Source: Plasmodium brasilianum
Lineage: Eukaryota; Apicomplexa; Aconoidasida; Haemosporida; Plasmodiidae
Length of the DNA: 64,000 nt
Direction: 5' to 3'
NCBI RefSeq assembly: GCF_023973825.1
Contig: NC_090118.1
Span: 124,001 to 188,000, forward strand
The notes under the pieces were generated by a model. The model did no database searches and had not been told where the DNA came from. It saw nothing but the letters and a program-made list of their open reading frames with translations. Both the position numbers and the translations under genes were made by a program. This document shows positions 45,952 through 55,823 of the stretch, one piece after another; positions within the stretch are counted from its first letter, which is position 1, and every line of letters starts with the position of its first letter.

Positions 45952-48900
45952 TTATTTTATTATAAAATTGATTACCTTATTAGGAATATTTATAATGTTA
46001 AATATTTTTTTCCCCTTTTTAATTTCATTTTGTATGCGATCCTTTATCATATTTGTTGCCACACTAATAATATTTTGTTCATTTTGGGGATTATTTTGAA
46101 TAATAGCAATATGCTTATTATTTATTTTAATAGACACATTTACAAATTTATTTTCTTCTTTTATTTGAAATAAGGAAGGCCATTTTGCATAATATAATAA
46201 ACTAGAATTACAAAAATAGCAAATTTTTTTTCTTTTCTTTTTTTTATATTTTATTAAATAATAAAACCAAAATTCTTCGCATATATGAGGACAAAAGGGG
46301 TATAACAATTTTATGAATGTTAAAAATATTTTCAAAGGAATGTAATCCCAAGTCTTTATTTCATTAAAAAATTTCATAAAAAAGGAAACAGCTGTGTTAA
46401 GTTTGATCGTACTTATACAATTCGTAATTCTTTCTATATAATAGTTTGCTCTTTCTTTTTTCTCATTTTCAATTTCATCAACTTTTCTTTTCTTAATTTT
46501 ATTTGATAATTTTTTAAAGATTTGAGATTCGTCCCTTAGTAGCTCGAAATATTTCTTTAGCTTATCCCCTCTTTCGCTACTAGTCACTCTTTGAGCCATC
46601 CCTTCACATGTGCTTCTACGCGCGCTTCTATCCCCCCCAGTACTATCCTCAAAGTTTATAACCAATTTTTTATTCTTCTTTCTATTTTTGCAATTTTGGC
46701 AGATTATGTCCTCACATTTTATTGTAGTACCAGTTTTATCCGCTATATCTTTGGGGTTCTCTTCTCTTTCCCTGTAGTCTTTTCCATATAGATGTTCTTC
46801 CTCGCCATGTTTTCCCTTTTTATCAATTGCATGTGCTCTCTTTTCATTACTCTGTATAAACAAATTGTACAAATTGGTAAGAAATTTGAAGGTACCCTTA
46901 ATGCCTTTAATGCTCCATCTTTTGTCTTGATCCAAGGGACCTAAAAATAGCACGTGCAATCTTAAGCAGTCTGATCCATATTCTTTAATTATATCCATGG
47001 GGTTTATTGTATTTCCTTTGGATTTCGACATTTTTTCAAAATTCGGCTGCACTTCAATTGAAGGAAAATCTTTCATATAATATCTTTGCCTCTCCTCTTT
47101 TACATATTTTTCATCAATTAGATATTTCTTGTATATACCTTCTACTACTATGTAGTTATCACTTTTTAGTATTTTTTCTTGCACGTCAATCTTATTGTTC
47201 ACCTCTTTCTTTTCACTTGACAGAACACTCTGTTCGTACTTCACATGTAAAAGCACATCTTGCGCCTCCTTCATATATGCCTCATTTTCTACTTTATTTC
47301 TAGCCCCATTTTCTGCTTTATTTCTCGCTCCATTTTCTATCTCCTTTTCCAATACAAACTTTCTTAACTCCTTGCTGCTTTCCTTAGAGTAAGCCAAATT
47401 TTTTTTTTCACAATTCTGTCCCCCCCCTAAGGAATTGTTACTTTTATTGAGCTCATAATTTTCTGTCATTCTCCTTCTTTTTTCTAACTGCTCAGCAACC
47501 TCACCATAACTCACTAACTCATTCTGTAAATTTGTATATAAATAAAACGAAGTAATGTTCAATAATATTCCCTGATTATACAATTTTTGAAAAGGCTCCT
47601 TATGTTTAACTAATTTAAGGTCATATAAAAATTTATGAAAAAATCGTGCATACAGTAAATGTAAAACTGCATGTTCGCTTCCTCCAACATATAAATCAAC
47701 TGGAAACCATAATTTTGCTTTTTCCTCATCAACTATTTTTTCTTTATTTTTCGGGTCAATATACCTTAAGTAGTACCAACTAGACCCCGCCCACTGAGGC
47801 ATTACATCACTCTCTCTTTTATACAGTATTTTTTTTTTTCTTTTGACAACCCAATTTTTAAATCTTGATAAAACAGAGTGTACACTTTTTATATTATTAT
47901 CTTTTTCGTATATTCTTTTATTAAATTTTGGTAAGCAAAGTGGAATTTTATCTATATATATATCCTTTGTAGGAGTATTCATCACTTCCTTTATTCCTAT
48001 TTTGAATGAGCAACGTTTCTCTTCACTTAGAAAATCCTCATTACAAGTACCCACCTCTTTATTAACTCCACTTACTAGGTTACTTGCCTCGCAATTTGTA
48101 TTTCCCCCCTCTATGGTCTCTCTTTTTGCCTTGCTTTCTGTCTTCCTTACTGCCTCTCTTTTTTTTTTCTCCCCTACTAACTCTTCTATTGCCTGACTTG
48201 CATTTCCCCCTTCTACCTCTCCTTCCACTTTTTCCTTTTTCCCGTCCTTCTTTCCCATTTTGTACAAAACGGGAAATGGCTCTCCCCAATATCTCTGCCT
48301 TGAAAACAGCCAATCCTTCAAATTGTATATGCTCTTTTTTTTACTATATTCAGAGGAGAGCAACAATTTGTAGATGACCTTTCTTCTTTTATCGTCCCCT
48401 ACTGTTTGCACTTTTTTTAGAAACAGAATACTCCTGTTATTGTCTAGAATGTAGGAACAAATATATATTGGGACAAACTTGTTTATTATAGAGTTGTAAA
48501 TAACTGAACCGGAAAAATAAATCTTGTCATTTTTTACTCTCTCCGTGTCCTTTTGAACAACTGTTTCGTTTACAAAATCTAGCAAAATTTTATTCTCATT
48601 TACGATCTTCTTAATATTAGGATGATTTACACTCACAAGAATTTTATCATTTTCTAAGATAGCTTCATTTTCATTTAGAAATATTTTAACATATATGTCA
48701 TCATCATTTGTTACTTCATTACCATTTTTCCTAAAACTTTTAAGATAATATCCTTTTTCTTCCAAGTTGTATATGCCTTTTTTCGCTTCTATATAGGTGA
48801 GAAAATTACAACTACTTTCGCAGGCGCTTATCTCAGTATATGCATCAATGAATACATTATTGTTTGCATTGTCGCCTACACCACTCACATCGCTATGTAC

Positions 48901-50322
48901 ATCGCTCCTTATATCGATAATGGCGTCCCCATCATGTAAAGGCTTTTCCCTTCTACAGTTATCATCATTTACTGGGGAAAAGGTAGTAATATGGGAACCT
49001 GATCCCCCTGCTTGTCTTCTAATACAGCCATGCATTTTCCTTTCCTGTTTATGTATTTCCAAACCGCTTTCACAATTTACTGGTCTTAGGATGGAAGAAA
49101 AAAAAGGATAATTTACCTTAACATCCTCACATATTCTTCCTTCGATAATAATGTAAAAATAAATATAATTAAACAGAAGAAATAACGAATGGTTGTAAAT
49201 ACTGTTGTAACAAACGTGCACAAACTTGCTTGGATGTTTACACAGAATTTTACTCCTGATCAACTTGTTAATTGGAATAATTTTCGCCTTTAAAATAATA
49301 CCAGATTTTTTGGATATCCAATTTATTTGCATATTTTTAATTTTATTCGGCCAGTCAATTAATTTTAAGTCCCTAATTAATCTATTGGCATATTTCGTAA
49401 TTTTAAGATACCATTGTAATAATTTGACTTTTTCAATTTTTAACTTTTGTAAGTTCAGTTCATTTTTTAACTCGTCATTTGAAATAACACAATTAATTTC
49501 TTTTGACCAATTTACATAGGACCATTTTTTATATGCCATTTTGTTTAAATACATTTGTATGAATATCCATTGAGTCCATTTAAAATAAGTTTTTTCACAA
49601 GTATTTATTTCATTATTCCAATTAAATAAAAATCCTAATCTTATTAATTGTTTCTTAAAATTAGATATATTTTCTTTTATAATTTTTCTTGGGTCAACTT
49701 TTAATTTCATAGATAATCTATCACAAGGTAAACCAAAGCTATCCCAACCGATAGGATGAAAAACACAATGATTATTCATCCTCTTAAATTTGCTAATAAC
49801 ATCTGTTATGGTAAAGCACAAAATATGACCTACATGTAAACCCTGAGAAGACGGATATGGAAACATATCCAGAATATAAAACTTCTTTGCCATTCTGTAT
49901 TTTCTTTTTGAACCACTATTATTTTCATTACATACTTTTTCATCCATTTGTTGACCTTTTTCACCATCAACTTGTCTGCATATCTCATCCGGAACTTTGT
50001 CATATACAACATTTTCTTGTAGACCTGTATATGTACTTTCCCTTTTTGCGCACTTGTTATATTGTTCAAAGTCTTTATCTAACAACCTCTTAGAATTCCA
50101 TATGACTTGCCACTTTTTCTCTACAGAATTGAAGTTATACTGTTTGTTTTTTACTGAATATAATTTCTTGATTCCTTTTTTCCTCTTCAAAAAGTTACAT
50201 GTTTGCAAAAAGAAATACCTCCTTCTTTTGTTCGTTCGAATTCTTAGAGTATACACATTATTATTATTTTCATAAAATATAATGTATAAAACAACTATGA
50301 TAAAAATTAAGTTGAATAACAT
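45952..50322 (-). CDS. Organellar (bacterial-type) leucyl-tRNA synthetase with degenerate editing domain
   Basis: Single exon, 1456 residues from the ATG at 50322. A hydrophobic N-terminal segment followed by a basic stretch fits a bipartite apicoplast leader. Class I signatures are present: H163-V-G-H in MFPYPSSQGLHVGH, and KMSKSKGN starting at K1097, with bacterial LeuRS blocks HPIGWDSFGLP and DWLFSRQRYWGEPFPV. The protein charges tRNA-Leu. The CP1 insertion is recognisable by its flanks (INWISKKSGI; VSVNHPNIKKIVNEN; NKFVPIYICSYIL). However, the threonine-rich TTRPDT motif and the GTGAVMxVPxHDxRD motif carrying the editing aspartate are replaced by unrelated residues (DNNRSILFLKK at the second). 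Long Glu/Lys inserts flank the KMSKS region. The C-terminal anticodon domain ends FCPHICEEFW followed by a short tail. Apicoplast versus mitochondrial location is inferred only. Confidence 0.93.
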   Translation of the reverse strand: MLFNLIFIIVVLYIIFYENNNNVYTLRIRTNKRRRYFFLQTCNFLKRKKGIKKLYSVKNKQYNFNSVEKKWQVIWNSKRLLDKDFEQYNKCAKRESTYTGLQENVVYDKVPDEICRQVDGEKGQQMDEKVCNENNSGSKRKYRMAKKFYILDMFPYPSSQGLHVGHILCFTITDVISKFKRMNNHCVFHPIGWDSFGLPCDRLSMKLKVDPRKIIKENISNFKKQLIRLGFLFNWNNEINTCEKTYFKWTQWIFIQMYLNKMAYKKWSYVNWSKEINCVISNDELKNELNLQKLKIEKVKLLQWYLKITKYANRLIRDLKLIDWPNKIKNMQINWISKKSGIILKAKIIPINKLIRSKILCKHPSKFVHVCYNSIYNHSLFLLFNYIYFYIIIEGRICEDVKVNYPFFSSILRPVNCESGLEIHKQERKMHGCIRRQAGGSGSHITTFSPVNDDNCRREKPLHDGDAIIDIRSDVHSDVSGVGDNANNNVFIDAYTEISACESSCNFLTYIEAKKGIYNLEEKGYYLKSFRKNGNEVTNDDDIYVKIFLNENEAILENDKILVSVNHPNIKKIVNENKILLDFVNETVVQKDTERVKNDKIYFSGSVIYNSIINKFVPIYICSYILDNNRSILFLKKVQTVGDDKRRKVIYKLLLSSEYSKKKSIYNLKDWLFSRQRYWGEPFPVLYKMGKKDGKKEKVEGEVEGGNASQAIEELVGEKKKREAVRKTESKAKRETIEGGNTNCEASNLVSGVNKEVGTCNEDFLSEEKRCSFKIGIKEVMNTPTKDIYIDKIPLCLPKFNKRIYEKDNNIKSVHSVLSRFKNWVVKRKKKILYKRESDVMPQWAGSSWYYLRYIDPKNKEKIVDEEKAKLWFPVDLYVGGSEHAVLHLLYARFFHKFLYDLKLVKHKEPFQKLYNQGILLNITSFYLYTNLQNELVSYGEVAEQLEKRRRMTENYELNKSNNSLGGGQNCEKKNLAYSKESSKELRKFVLEKEIENGARNKAENGARNKVENEAYMKEAQDVLLHVKYEQSVLSSEKKEVNNKIDVQEKILKSDNYIVVEGIYKKYLIDEKYVKEERQRYYMKDFPSIEVQPNFEKMSKSKGNTINPMDIIKEYGSDCLRLHVLFLGPLDQDKRWSIKGIKGTFKFLTNLYNLFIQSNEKRAHAIDKKGKHGEEEHLYGKDYREREENPKDIADKTGTTIKCEDIICQNCKNRKKNKKLVINFEDSTGGDRSARRSTCEGMAQRVTSSERGDKLKKYFELLRDESQIFKKLSNKIKKRKVDEIENEKKERANYYIERITNCISTIKLNTAVSFFMKFFNEIKTWDYIPLKIFLTFIKLLYPFCPHICEEFWFYYLIKYKKKKRKKICYFCNSSLLYYAKWPSLFQIKEENKFVNVSIKINNKHIAIIQNNPQNEQNIISVATNMIKDRIQNEIKKGKKIFNIINIPNKVINFIIK

Positions 50323-51182
50323 AACCACCTGACATATTACAAATAACTCACGAAAATGTGCAGCACGCTAAAAAGGGGGCCATGCACACTCTATGCCCAT
50401 ACGTATATATATATCTACATATATATACATACATATACATACATATACATACATATACATACATATACATACATATACATACATATGCATACATATACAT
50501 ACATATACATACATATACATACATATACATACATATACATACATATACATACATATACATACATATACATACATATACATACATATATGCATTCATACAA
50601 ACATATATAGGTGGATGCTCATGTACGCGCACTTGAGGCCCCTTTCAGTATCAAAAAAACATGCATATATATACATGAATTTGCGAATACGTATACATTT
50701 ACTCGTTTTTATTCTCTCTTTGTGCGGTTAGTATTAAAAAGTCAGAATGTTTTCACCTTACAATACAAACGCAACTATTGTCATTTGTCATAAAAATAAA
50801 AAATAAATAAATAATAATACAAGTTACGAGAAAAATAAAATATTATCCACATAAATATTGGAAAAACACGTTTTTTTTACCTCTAAGGGAGGCATTGTTC
50901 CATTAACTTTATACATGAGCCGAATGAATAAATGTTTTTTTCGTTATATACTTCTTCTTATACTTCTACTTCTTATACTTCTTTTTCTTTTTTTATTTGC
51001 TCTTTTTATTTTTTTTTTTTCTTTTTATAACTCCATTTTTCGGATTGTTCAAACTTTTGCACTCGTTAAAAAATTACAGCACCATGTAGTAACTAAAAGG
51101 AACCACAACTGAGACCCTCAAATTAAAATATGAATAACAACTGTATAATTTATCGTTTTTTGTATTTTCCTTGTTTGTTAAA
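50323..51182. other. Divergent intergenic region between LeuRS and the 51.2 kb gene
   Basis: About 860 bases serving as both 5' regions, with the 10-bp minisatellite at 50431-50580 on the LeuRS side. Tandem TTCTTATACTTC-type words lie at 50945-50985 in a pyrimidine-rich strip before the downstream gene. No gene was seen. Confidence 0.65.
50431..50580. repeat. 10-bp minisatellite, fifteen units
   Basis: Fifteen consecutive units of ACATATACAT with an exact 10-base period; only the sixth (50481-50490) differs, at one base. The array starts about 110 bases upstream of the LeuRS start codon. It keeps frames open on both strands, which explains the several overlapping Tyr/Ile/His-rich and Tyr/Met/Cys-rich phantom proteins here. 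Confidence 0.96.
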
Positions 51183-54100
51183 ATGTTTAATAGAAGAGGC
51201 TCATCAAGTACATTTTCTAGTAAAAATTACTTGCTATTAAAAATGTATCACATAAAATCATATAGCTTTAAAACTCATAAAATAGCCATTTGTGGTAAAG
51301 CCAAATGCAGAGAACAATGTCGCTTTTTTCATAATGCAACTTATTTGGAAGACTTAAAAATGTATGATTTAAACTTCATTGAACGAGTAAAAACTGATAG
51401 CAAAGAAAGGTACAAAGAAGGTGAGACATATGGTAACGTGCAGGAGAATTCTGCAAATGTAGAGTTGAAAAGGGGGTACTCACAATGTAGTAGGGATGTA
51501 ATACCTAAAGACTGTAAATATGATATATATGGTAAACATGAAAAATATGGTAAATATTGTAAAGATGGCGAAGAAGAGGACGACCCAAAGTACAAAGAAT
51601 CCCCTTCCAGTAGTAACCCTAATGAGGTTCAAAAAAATCGAGAAACAATCAAGAATAAACTAATATATGAACTATTAACCGGGAAAGAAAATAAAAGTGA
51701 AAGAATCTACTACCTTTTAGAATTCCTATCAAATGAAAAATGTAACAATAATAACAACTTCTCTACCCTTTTTATGATAACAAAAATGTATAAAAATGTA
51801 ATTATGAAAAATGATAAGGCTCGTTGTTCTAACACCAAAATTATAAACTATGTTAAAGAAAGTATAAATTTTGTAACACATTATTATAGGTATCATGATT
51901 ACTTATTTAAATGCTTTGAACTTCTATGTATATTTAATATAAGCGATATTAAACTATATCAGAAAGTCCTTTACCTAATCCTCAAGCATTCAACTAATGA
52001 AGAGACAAATATTATTTCATGCTATTATATTATTAAACATTTATATAGTAAGAAGTTATACAATAAATTAATTGGTAACTTGTTAGCTAAATATCTTATG
52101 AGAAAATCATTTTTCAATTTTTTGGAAAAACAAAATTGTGTAAAATCTAGCTTTTTAATATTTTTGAATTATATCATCCACTCTAATGTGTATATAATAT
52201 CTCATGATGTTTTACAGAAATATGTACATTATTTTAGTGATGTAATATTAGTGAAACACTTAGAATATAAAAATGTAAGTAATGTGAATGAATTAATAGA
52301 ATTTCAGAATATATTATTAACATGCAATTTCTATAATGACAAATTAAATTCATTGATTAAAAAATATATACAGACATTTTTAAATACCATAATAAGTCCA
52401 TCTGATATGCTACTACTCTCATCAAACTTGTTGCTTAGTTTTACAAGAAATGATCATATTTTGATTTTTCCAAATAAGAAATGTCCAAATTATTTTAGCG
52501 AAATACCATCAGAGGGAGAAAAAATGATTAATAATGTTACACAATTTAATCAGAATTACAGAAATTTTTTATGTATGAAGACCCTTGCAAATACAGTTGT
52601 TAGAACTAATGACAACTACATTTCAAATGTTAATACAAACACTAACCTAGATTATATTCTAAGATATTTTGTATTATCTTCATATTGTCATTTTACCCTA
52701 TTCTCCAATTGGTGGTCTGACACTTCTATATATTGGAAATTAAAAAAAAAAAAAAAAAAAAAAACCATTTTAAGGGAAAGATTACCATATAAAAATCATT
52801 TAAGGGAAAAAATTACGCATCTTTTAAATGTTATACTATACAAGTATAAATATTCTAAAAAAGCTAGCCAAAATAATGTAGAACAAGAGGAACAAAATGC
52901 ACTTTTGGAGGACCAACAAGAAAGAAAAAATATAGAGGAAGAAAACGAGTTACAGTTACTTAGATATAAATACGTACCATATTTATTCAAATCACTTGTT
53001 CGAATATCGATATTTAACACCAATTTGATACGAAGCGAACCTATTATTCTATTATTCGAAAATTTATTTTTAGATTGTGTTAATGCTTATATAACGAACT
53101 ATGAAATGGAAAGGGGGAAAAATTATATGAACACTGATAACTCTGCAAAAAAAAGTGACCAGAGAAAATTGGGACCCTCTATCACGTATACTAATTGTAC
53201 TAATAATGAGATATCAAATATTGTGTACAGGTTAATAAAAACACATGAACAGTCAGATTTATTAGAAAATTATAACCTTAGCCTATATGAAATAAGTTCT
53301 ATATGTGAGTGTTCTTTTCTTTTGAAATATTTGCAAGAAAAGGAAATGGAAAATATGGAAGTAAGATTTACTCTAAACACTTCTGTTGATATATTTGAAA
53401 AAACGCTATACATGTTTTTAGATAAAATTAGTATAAAATGTATGAATACAAAACTGAATCATTTTATCTTAAATAGACACTATTTACACAATATCTTATT
53501 GCATGAGTACGTAAATTATGGAAATGCTTTTTTTAAATACTATTTGTTGTTAAGAGTAATTCTACCTCTACTGTTTAGTGATTCCCTCTCAGAATGTTTA
53601 AGTGTAACCAGAAGAACTCTTGTTCATATCATGTCTTTCTTATTTGTCTCTAAATTATCAAGCTTCTCTTCGCTTAGAGATGATATAAACGAAACAGCTT
53701 TCGACATCAGCAGAAGCCACAACAGCAATAGCAACATCAATAGCAACAACAACAACACCAGCAATAACGCCAACGATAACACCATCAACACTAATAGTAG
53801 TAGTAATAGTATCATTTTAAATAATTATGTCAAATGGGAAAATTCTATCATATCTATAAACAATCAAAGAAGAATAAGAAAGAAAACGAAAACAAAAAGA
53901 TTCTTATTGGATTTCATATACGCTGGAGAGTTAATGAGACCTACTTCCATATACATTATGTGCTTATTTCAGATAACTAAGTATGATGATATGTACGATT
54001 ATTTTTTAAGAGATGTTTTAAAAACTGATTATATCACTCCTGAAAATAAAACAGAGTTTTCAATTTTTATAAATAAGTTGAGTGCCTCAACAAATGTGAG

Positions 54101-54185
54101 TATTAGGAGAATTCTTAATGATAACAGAAAAAAAAAAAAAAAGAAATACAAAAAACCTAATACTCAAGTTCACACGGCATATTAA
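51183..54185 (+). CDS. Unknown 1000-residue conserved Plasmodium-type protein, possibly organellar
   Basis: Single exon; the first in-frame ATG is at 51183. The N-terminus is basic and Ser/Phe/Tyr-rich (MFNRRGSSSTFSSKNYLLL) with few acidic residues for about 50 positions, compatible with mitochondrial or apicoplast import. After a variable hydrophilic region the protein is rich in helices with Leu/Ile/Asn/Tyr, recalling the helical-repeat RNA-binding proteins of apicomplexan organelles, but I see no clear repeat consensus or C-terminal RAP domain. Low-complexity inserts include a Lys run encoded by a 22-A tract near 52742-52763, here in frame, and an Asn/Ser stretch near 53720-53820. The C-terminus is basic (RILNDNRKKKKKKYKK). 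Function unknown. It is divergent from LeuRS and convergent with ROM3. Confidence 0.82.
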   Translation: MFNRRGSSSTFSSKNYLLLKMYHIKSYSFKTHKIAICGKAKCREQCRFFHNATYLEDLKMYDLNFIERVKTDSKERYKEGETYGNVQENSANVELKRGYSQCSRDVIPKDCKYDIYGKHEKYGKYCKDGEEEDDPKYKESPSSSNPNEVQKNRETIKNKLIYELLTGKENKSERIYYLLEFLSNEKCNNNNNFSTLFMITKMYKNVIMKNDKARCSNTKIINYVKESINFVTHYYRYHDYLFKCFELLCIFNISDIKLYQKVLYLILKHSTNEETNIISCYYIIKHLYSKKLYNKLIGNLLAKYLMRKSFFNFLEKQNCVKSSFLIFLNYIIHSNVYIISHDVLQKYVHYFSDVILVKHLEYKNVSNVNELIEFQNILLTCNFYNDKLNSLIKKYIQTFLNTIISPSDMLLLSSNLLLSFTRNDHILIFPNKKCPNYFSEIPSEGEKMINNVTQFNQNYRNFLCMKTLANTVVRTNDNYISNVNTNTNLDYILRYFVLSSYCHFTLFSNWWSDTSIYWKLKKKKKKKTILRERLPYKNHLREKITHLLNVILYKYKYSKKASQNNVEQEEQNALLEDQQERKNIEEENELQLLRYKYVPYLFKSLVRISIFNTNLIRSEPIILLFENLFLDCVNAYITNYEMERGKNYMNTDNSAKKSDQRKLGPSITYTNCTNNEISNIVYRLIKTHEQSDLLENYNLSLYEISSICECSFLLKYLQEKEMENMEVRFTLNTSVDIFEKTLYMFLDKISIKCMNTKLNHFILNRHYLHNILLHEYVNYGNAFFKYYLLLRVILPLLFSDSLSECLSVTRRTLVHIMSFLFVSKLSSFSSLRDDINETAFDISRSHNSNSNINSNNNNTSNNANDNTINTNSSSNSIILNNYVKWENSIISINNQRRIRKKTKTKRFLLDFIYAGELMRPTSIYIMCLFQITKYDDMYDYFLRDVLKTDYITPENKTEFSIFINKLSASTNVSIRRILNDNRKKKKKKYKKPNTQVHTAY

Positions 54186-54643
54186 TGACAAACAGCCTAA
54201 CGGGAAAATAAAAAATAATTAAGGCACAAATAGAGGCAAAGCTATAATATAGTGTCTTTTGAAAGCTGCAAAAAAGAAGCAATAAAAAAAAAAAAAAAAA
54301 GGTGAAGGCATGGCGCATTAAATTTTTTTTATATTTTCATCTTATTGTTCTATCATTTTTCTCATTTTCTATCATTTTTCTCATTTTTATCATTTTTCTT
54401 ATTTTCTATCGTTTTTCTCATTTTCTATCGTTTTTCTCATTTTTATCATTTTTCTTATTTTCTATCGTTTTTCTCATTTTCTATCGTTTTTCTCATTTTC
54501 TATCGTTTTTCTCATTTTTATCATTTTTCTTATTTTCTATCGTTTTTCTCATTTTCTATCGTTTTTCTCATTTTCTATCGTTTTTCTCATTTTCTATCAT
54601 TTTTCTCATTTTTTTTTATTTTTCTTATTTTCTTTAATTTTTT
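54186..54643. other. Convergent 3' region filled by a pyrimidine-rich tandem array
   Basis: About 460 bases between the stop codons of the unknown gene and ROM3. Apart from a poly-A run at about 54283-54300, most of it is the repeat listed at 54350-54608, which ends about 35 bases from the ROM3 stop codon, so it must lie within or beside the ROM3 3' untranslated region. Confidence 0.7.
54350..54608. repeat. 17-19-bp pyrimidine-rich tandem repeat
   Basis: Imperfect units built from TTTTTCTCATTTTCTATCG alternate with shorter TTTTTATCA and TTTTTCTTATTTTCTATCG variants, arranged in a higher-order pattern recurring roughly every 75-95 bases. One strand is almost purely pyrimidine. The array creates two overlapping Phe/Ser/Leu-rich phantom frames on the + strand. 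Confidence 0.9.
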
Positions 54644-55327
54644 TCAGTTTTTTTGTCTGTACAAGTCATATCCCACAAACTTGTTGAAGTGGCAGGCCAA
54701 AAAGGCCCCACACAAGAAACCCCCTATATGGCCAAAAAAATCAACAGTCGGAGAAAAACTAACAAATAAAAAGAATATTAAAAAAACGCATATATTGAAA
54801 ATATAATACTTTTTTGCCTTCTTCGATAAATTTTTCCAAGCCAAGAATATTTCTAAAATTGAACAACCAATTAACCCAAACCCACTAGTTGATGCGCCAA
54901 CAGCAAGCTGGCAAGGGTTACATATTGTAGTTAACACATTCCCTGTTAAACCAGACAAAAAATATATTAACAGAAACTTGCTTGATTTATATTTACTTTC
55001 AATTACTAAACCTAAATTTAATATGCATATAATATTTATAATTAAATGCCACCAATTCGCATGTAAAAATATGGGAAACACCAATCTCCACAATTCTCCT
55101 TGCCTGTTCAGGTTTTTTTTCCCGAAAAACACAAAGAAAAAAGTACACATACATATGTATATATATATATTAGCAGAGGGTTCATATGAAGACTAGGAAA
55201 TAGTCATCGCTGCTGTAAAACATATTCGTTGGCAGTTAAACTGGGGTGCATTTTATTGTACGTTGTAAAAACATAGTATTATATAAAAGTGCATATTTAT
55301 ATATATGTATACACATCAGATAAAAGG

Positions 55328-55360
<33 letters not shown>

Positions 55361-55823
55361 AAGGAAATACTTAATAGACGGGCCGTAAGTAGCACCAAGA
55401 AACATCAAGATCTGCACATTTGGCAATGCTAAGTTTTCGCTCAATAAACAACTTATTATATAAATTATTATTTGGAAAAAACTAATCCATACGATTATTC
55501 TACATGTGAGGAGCGGAAGAAAAATACGTATATATATGTGAACAAATGTATGTGCCGTGCTTCTGTGTTGCACAATTTTGTTTGTATATATTAATATATG
55601 CTTAATATTCATATATAAGTACATACATACATATAAACAAAAATACATGCATGCACACGTTGATATTTTATGTCGAATGTTTTGCCAATTTCATTTACTT
55701 ATTTAGAGATATTTCAGGAAACAAAATATCATAAAATTTATTCTTTGAGTTGCTATCAATCAATTCAATAGTTTCAGGTGACAAATGAGCGATTTCTTCA
55801 TTTTCCCAATCTCTTCTTAACAT
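54644..55823 (-). CDS. ROM3: Rhomboid-family intramembrane serine protease (ROM3-like), three exons
   Basis: Exons 55823-55699, 55499-55371 and 55103-54644 join in phase (each joint completes an AAA/AAG Lys codon) to 237 residues. A 50-residue cytosolic N-terminus precedes the first helix (IIVWISFFQIIIYIISCLL). Then come GATYGPSIKQGELWRLVFPIFLHANWWHL, the rhomboid L1-loop block, the helix 2 HxxxN-type segment, catalytic S156 in GASTSGFGLIG, and H210 in FFGHIGGFLCGAF. These make up the Ser-His dyad, with GAST in place of the common GASG. About six to seven membrane helices are seen. Plasmodium ROM3 is associated with sexual and mosquito stages; the assignment to ROM3, not ROM1, rests on size and remembered gene neighbourhood. 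The protein stops soon after the last helix. Confidence 0.9.

Noticed and set aside
50348..50731. Several 60-112-codon frames on both strands around the minisatellite
   Set aside because: The 10-bp ACATATACAT repeat contains no stop codon in several frames on either strand; the translations are pure Tyr/Ile/His/Thr or Tyr/Met/Cys/Val cycles.
54302..54806. Two overlapping Phe/Ser/Leu-rich + frames (111 and 153 codons)
   Set aside because: They are translations of the pyrimidine-rich tandem repeat, and the end of the longer one is antisense to the ROM3 coding exon.
55316..55648. 110-codon minus-strand frame upstream of ROM3 exon 3 as an independent gene
   Set aside because: Only its middle (55499-55371) is coding: it is ROM3 exon 2, with intron sequence on both sides.
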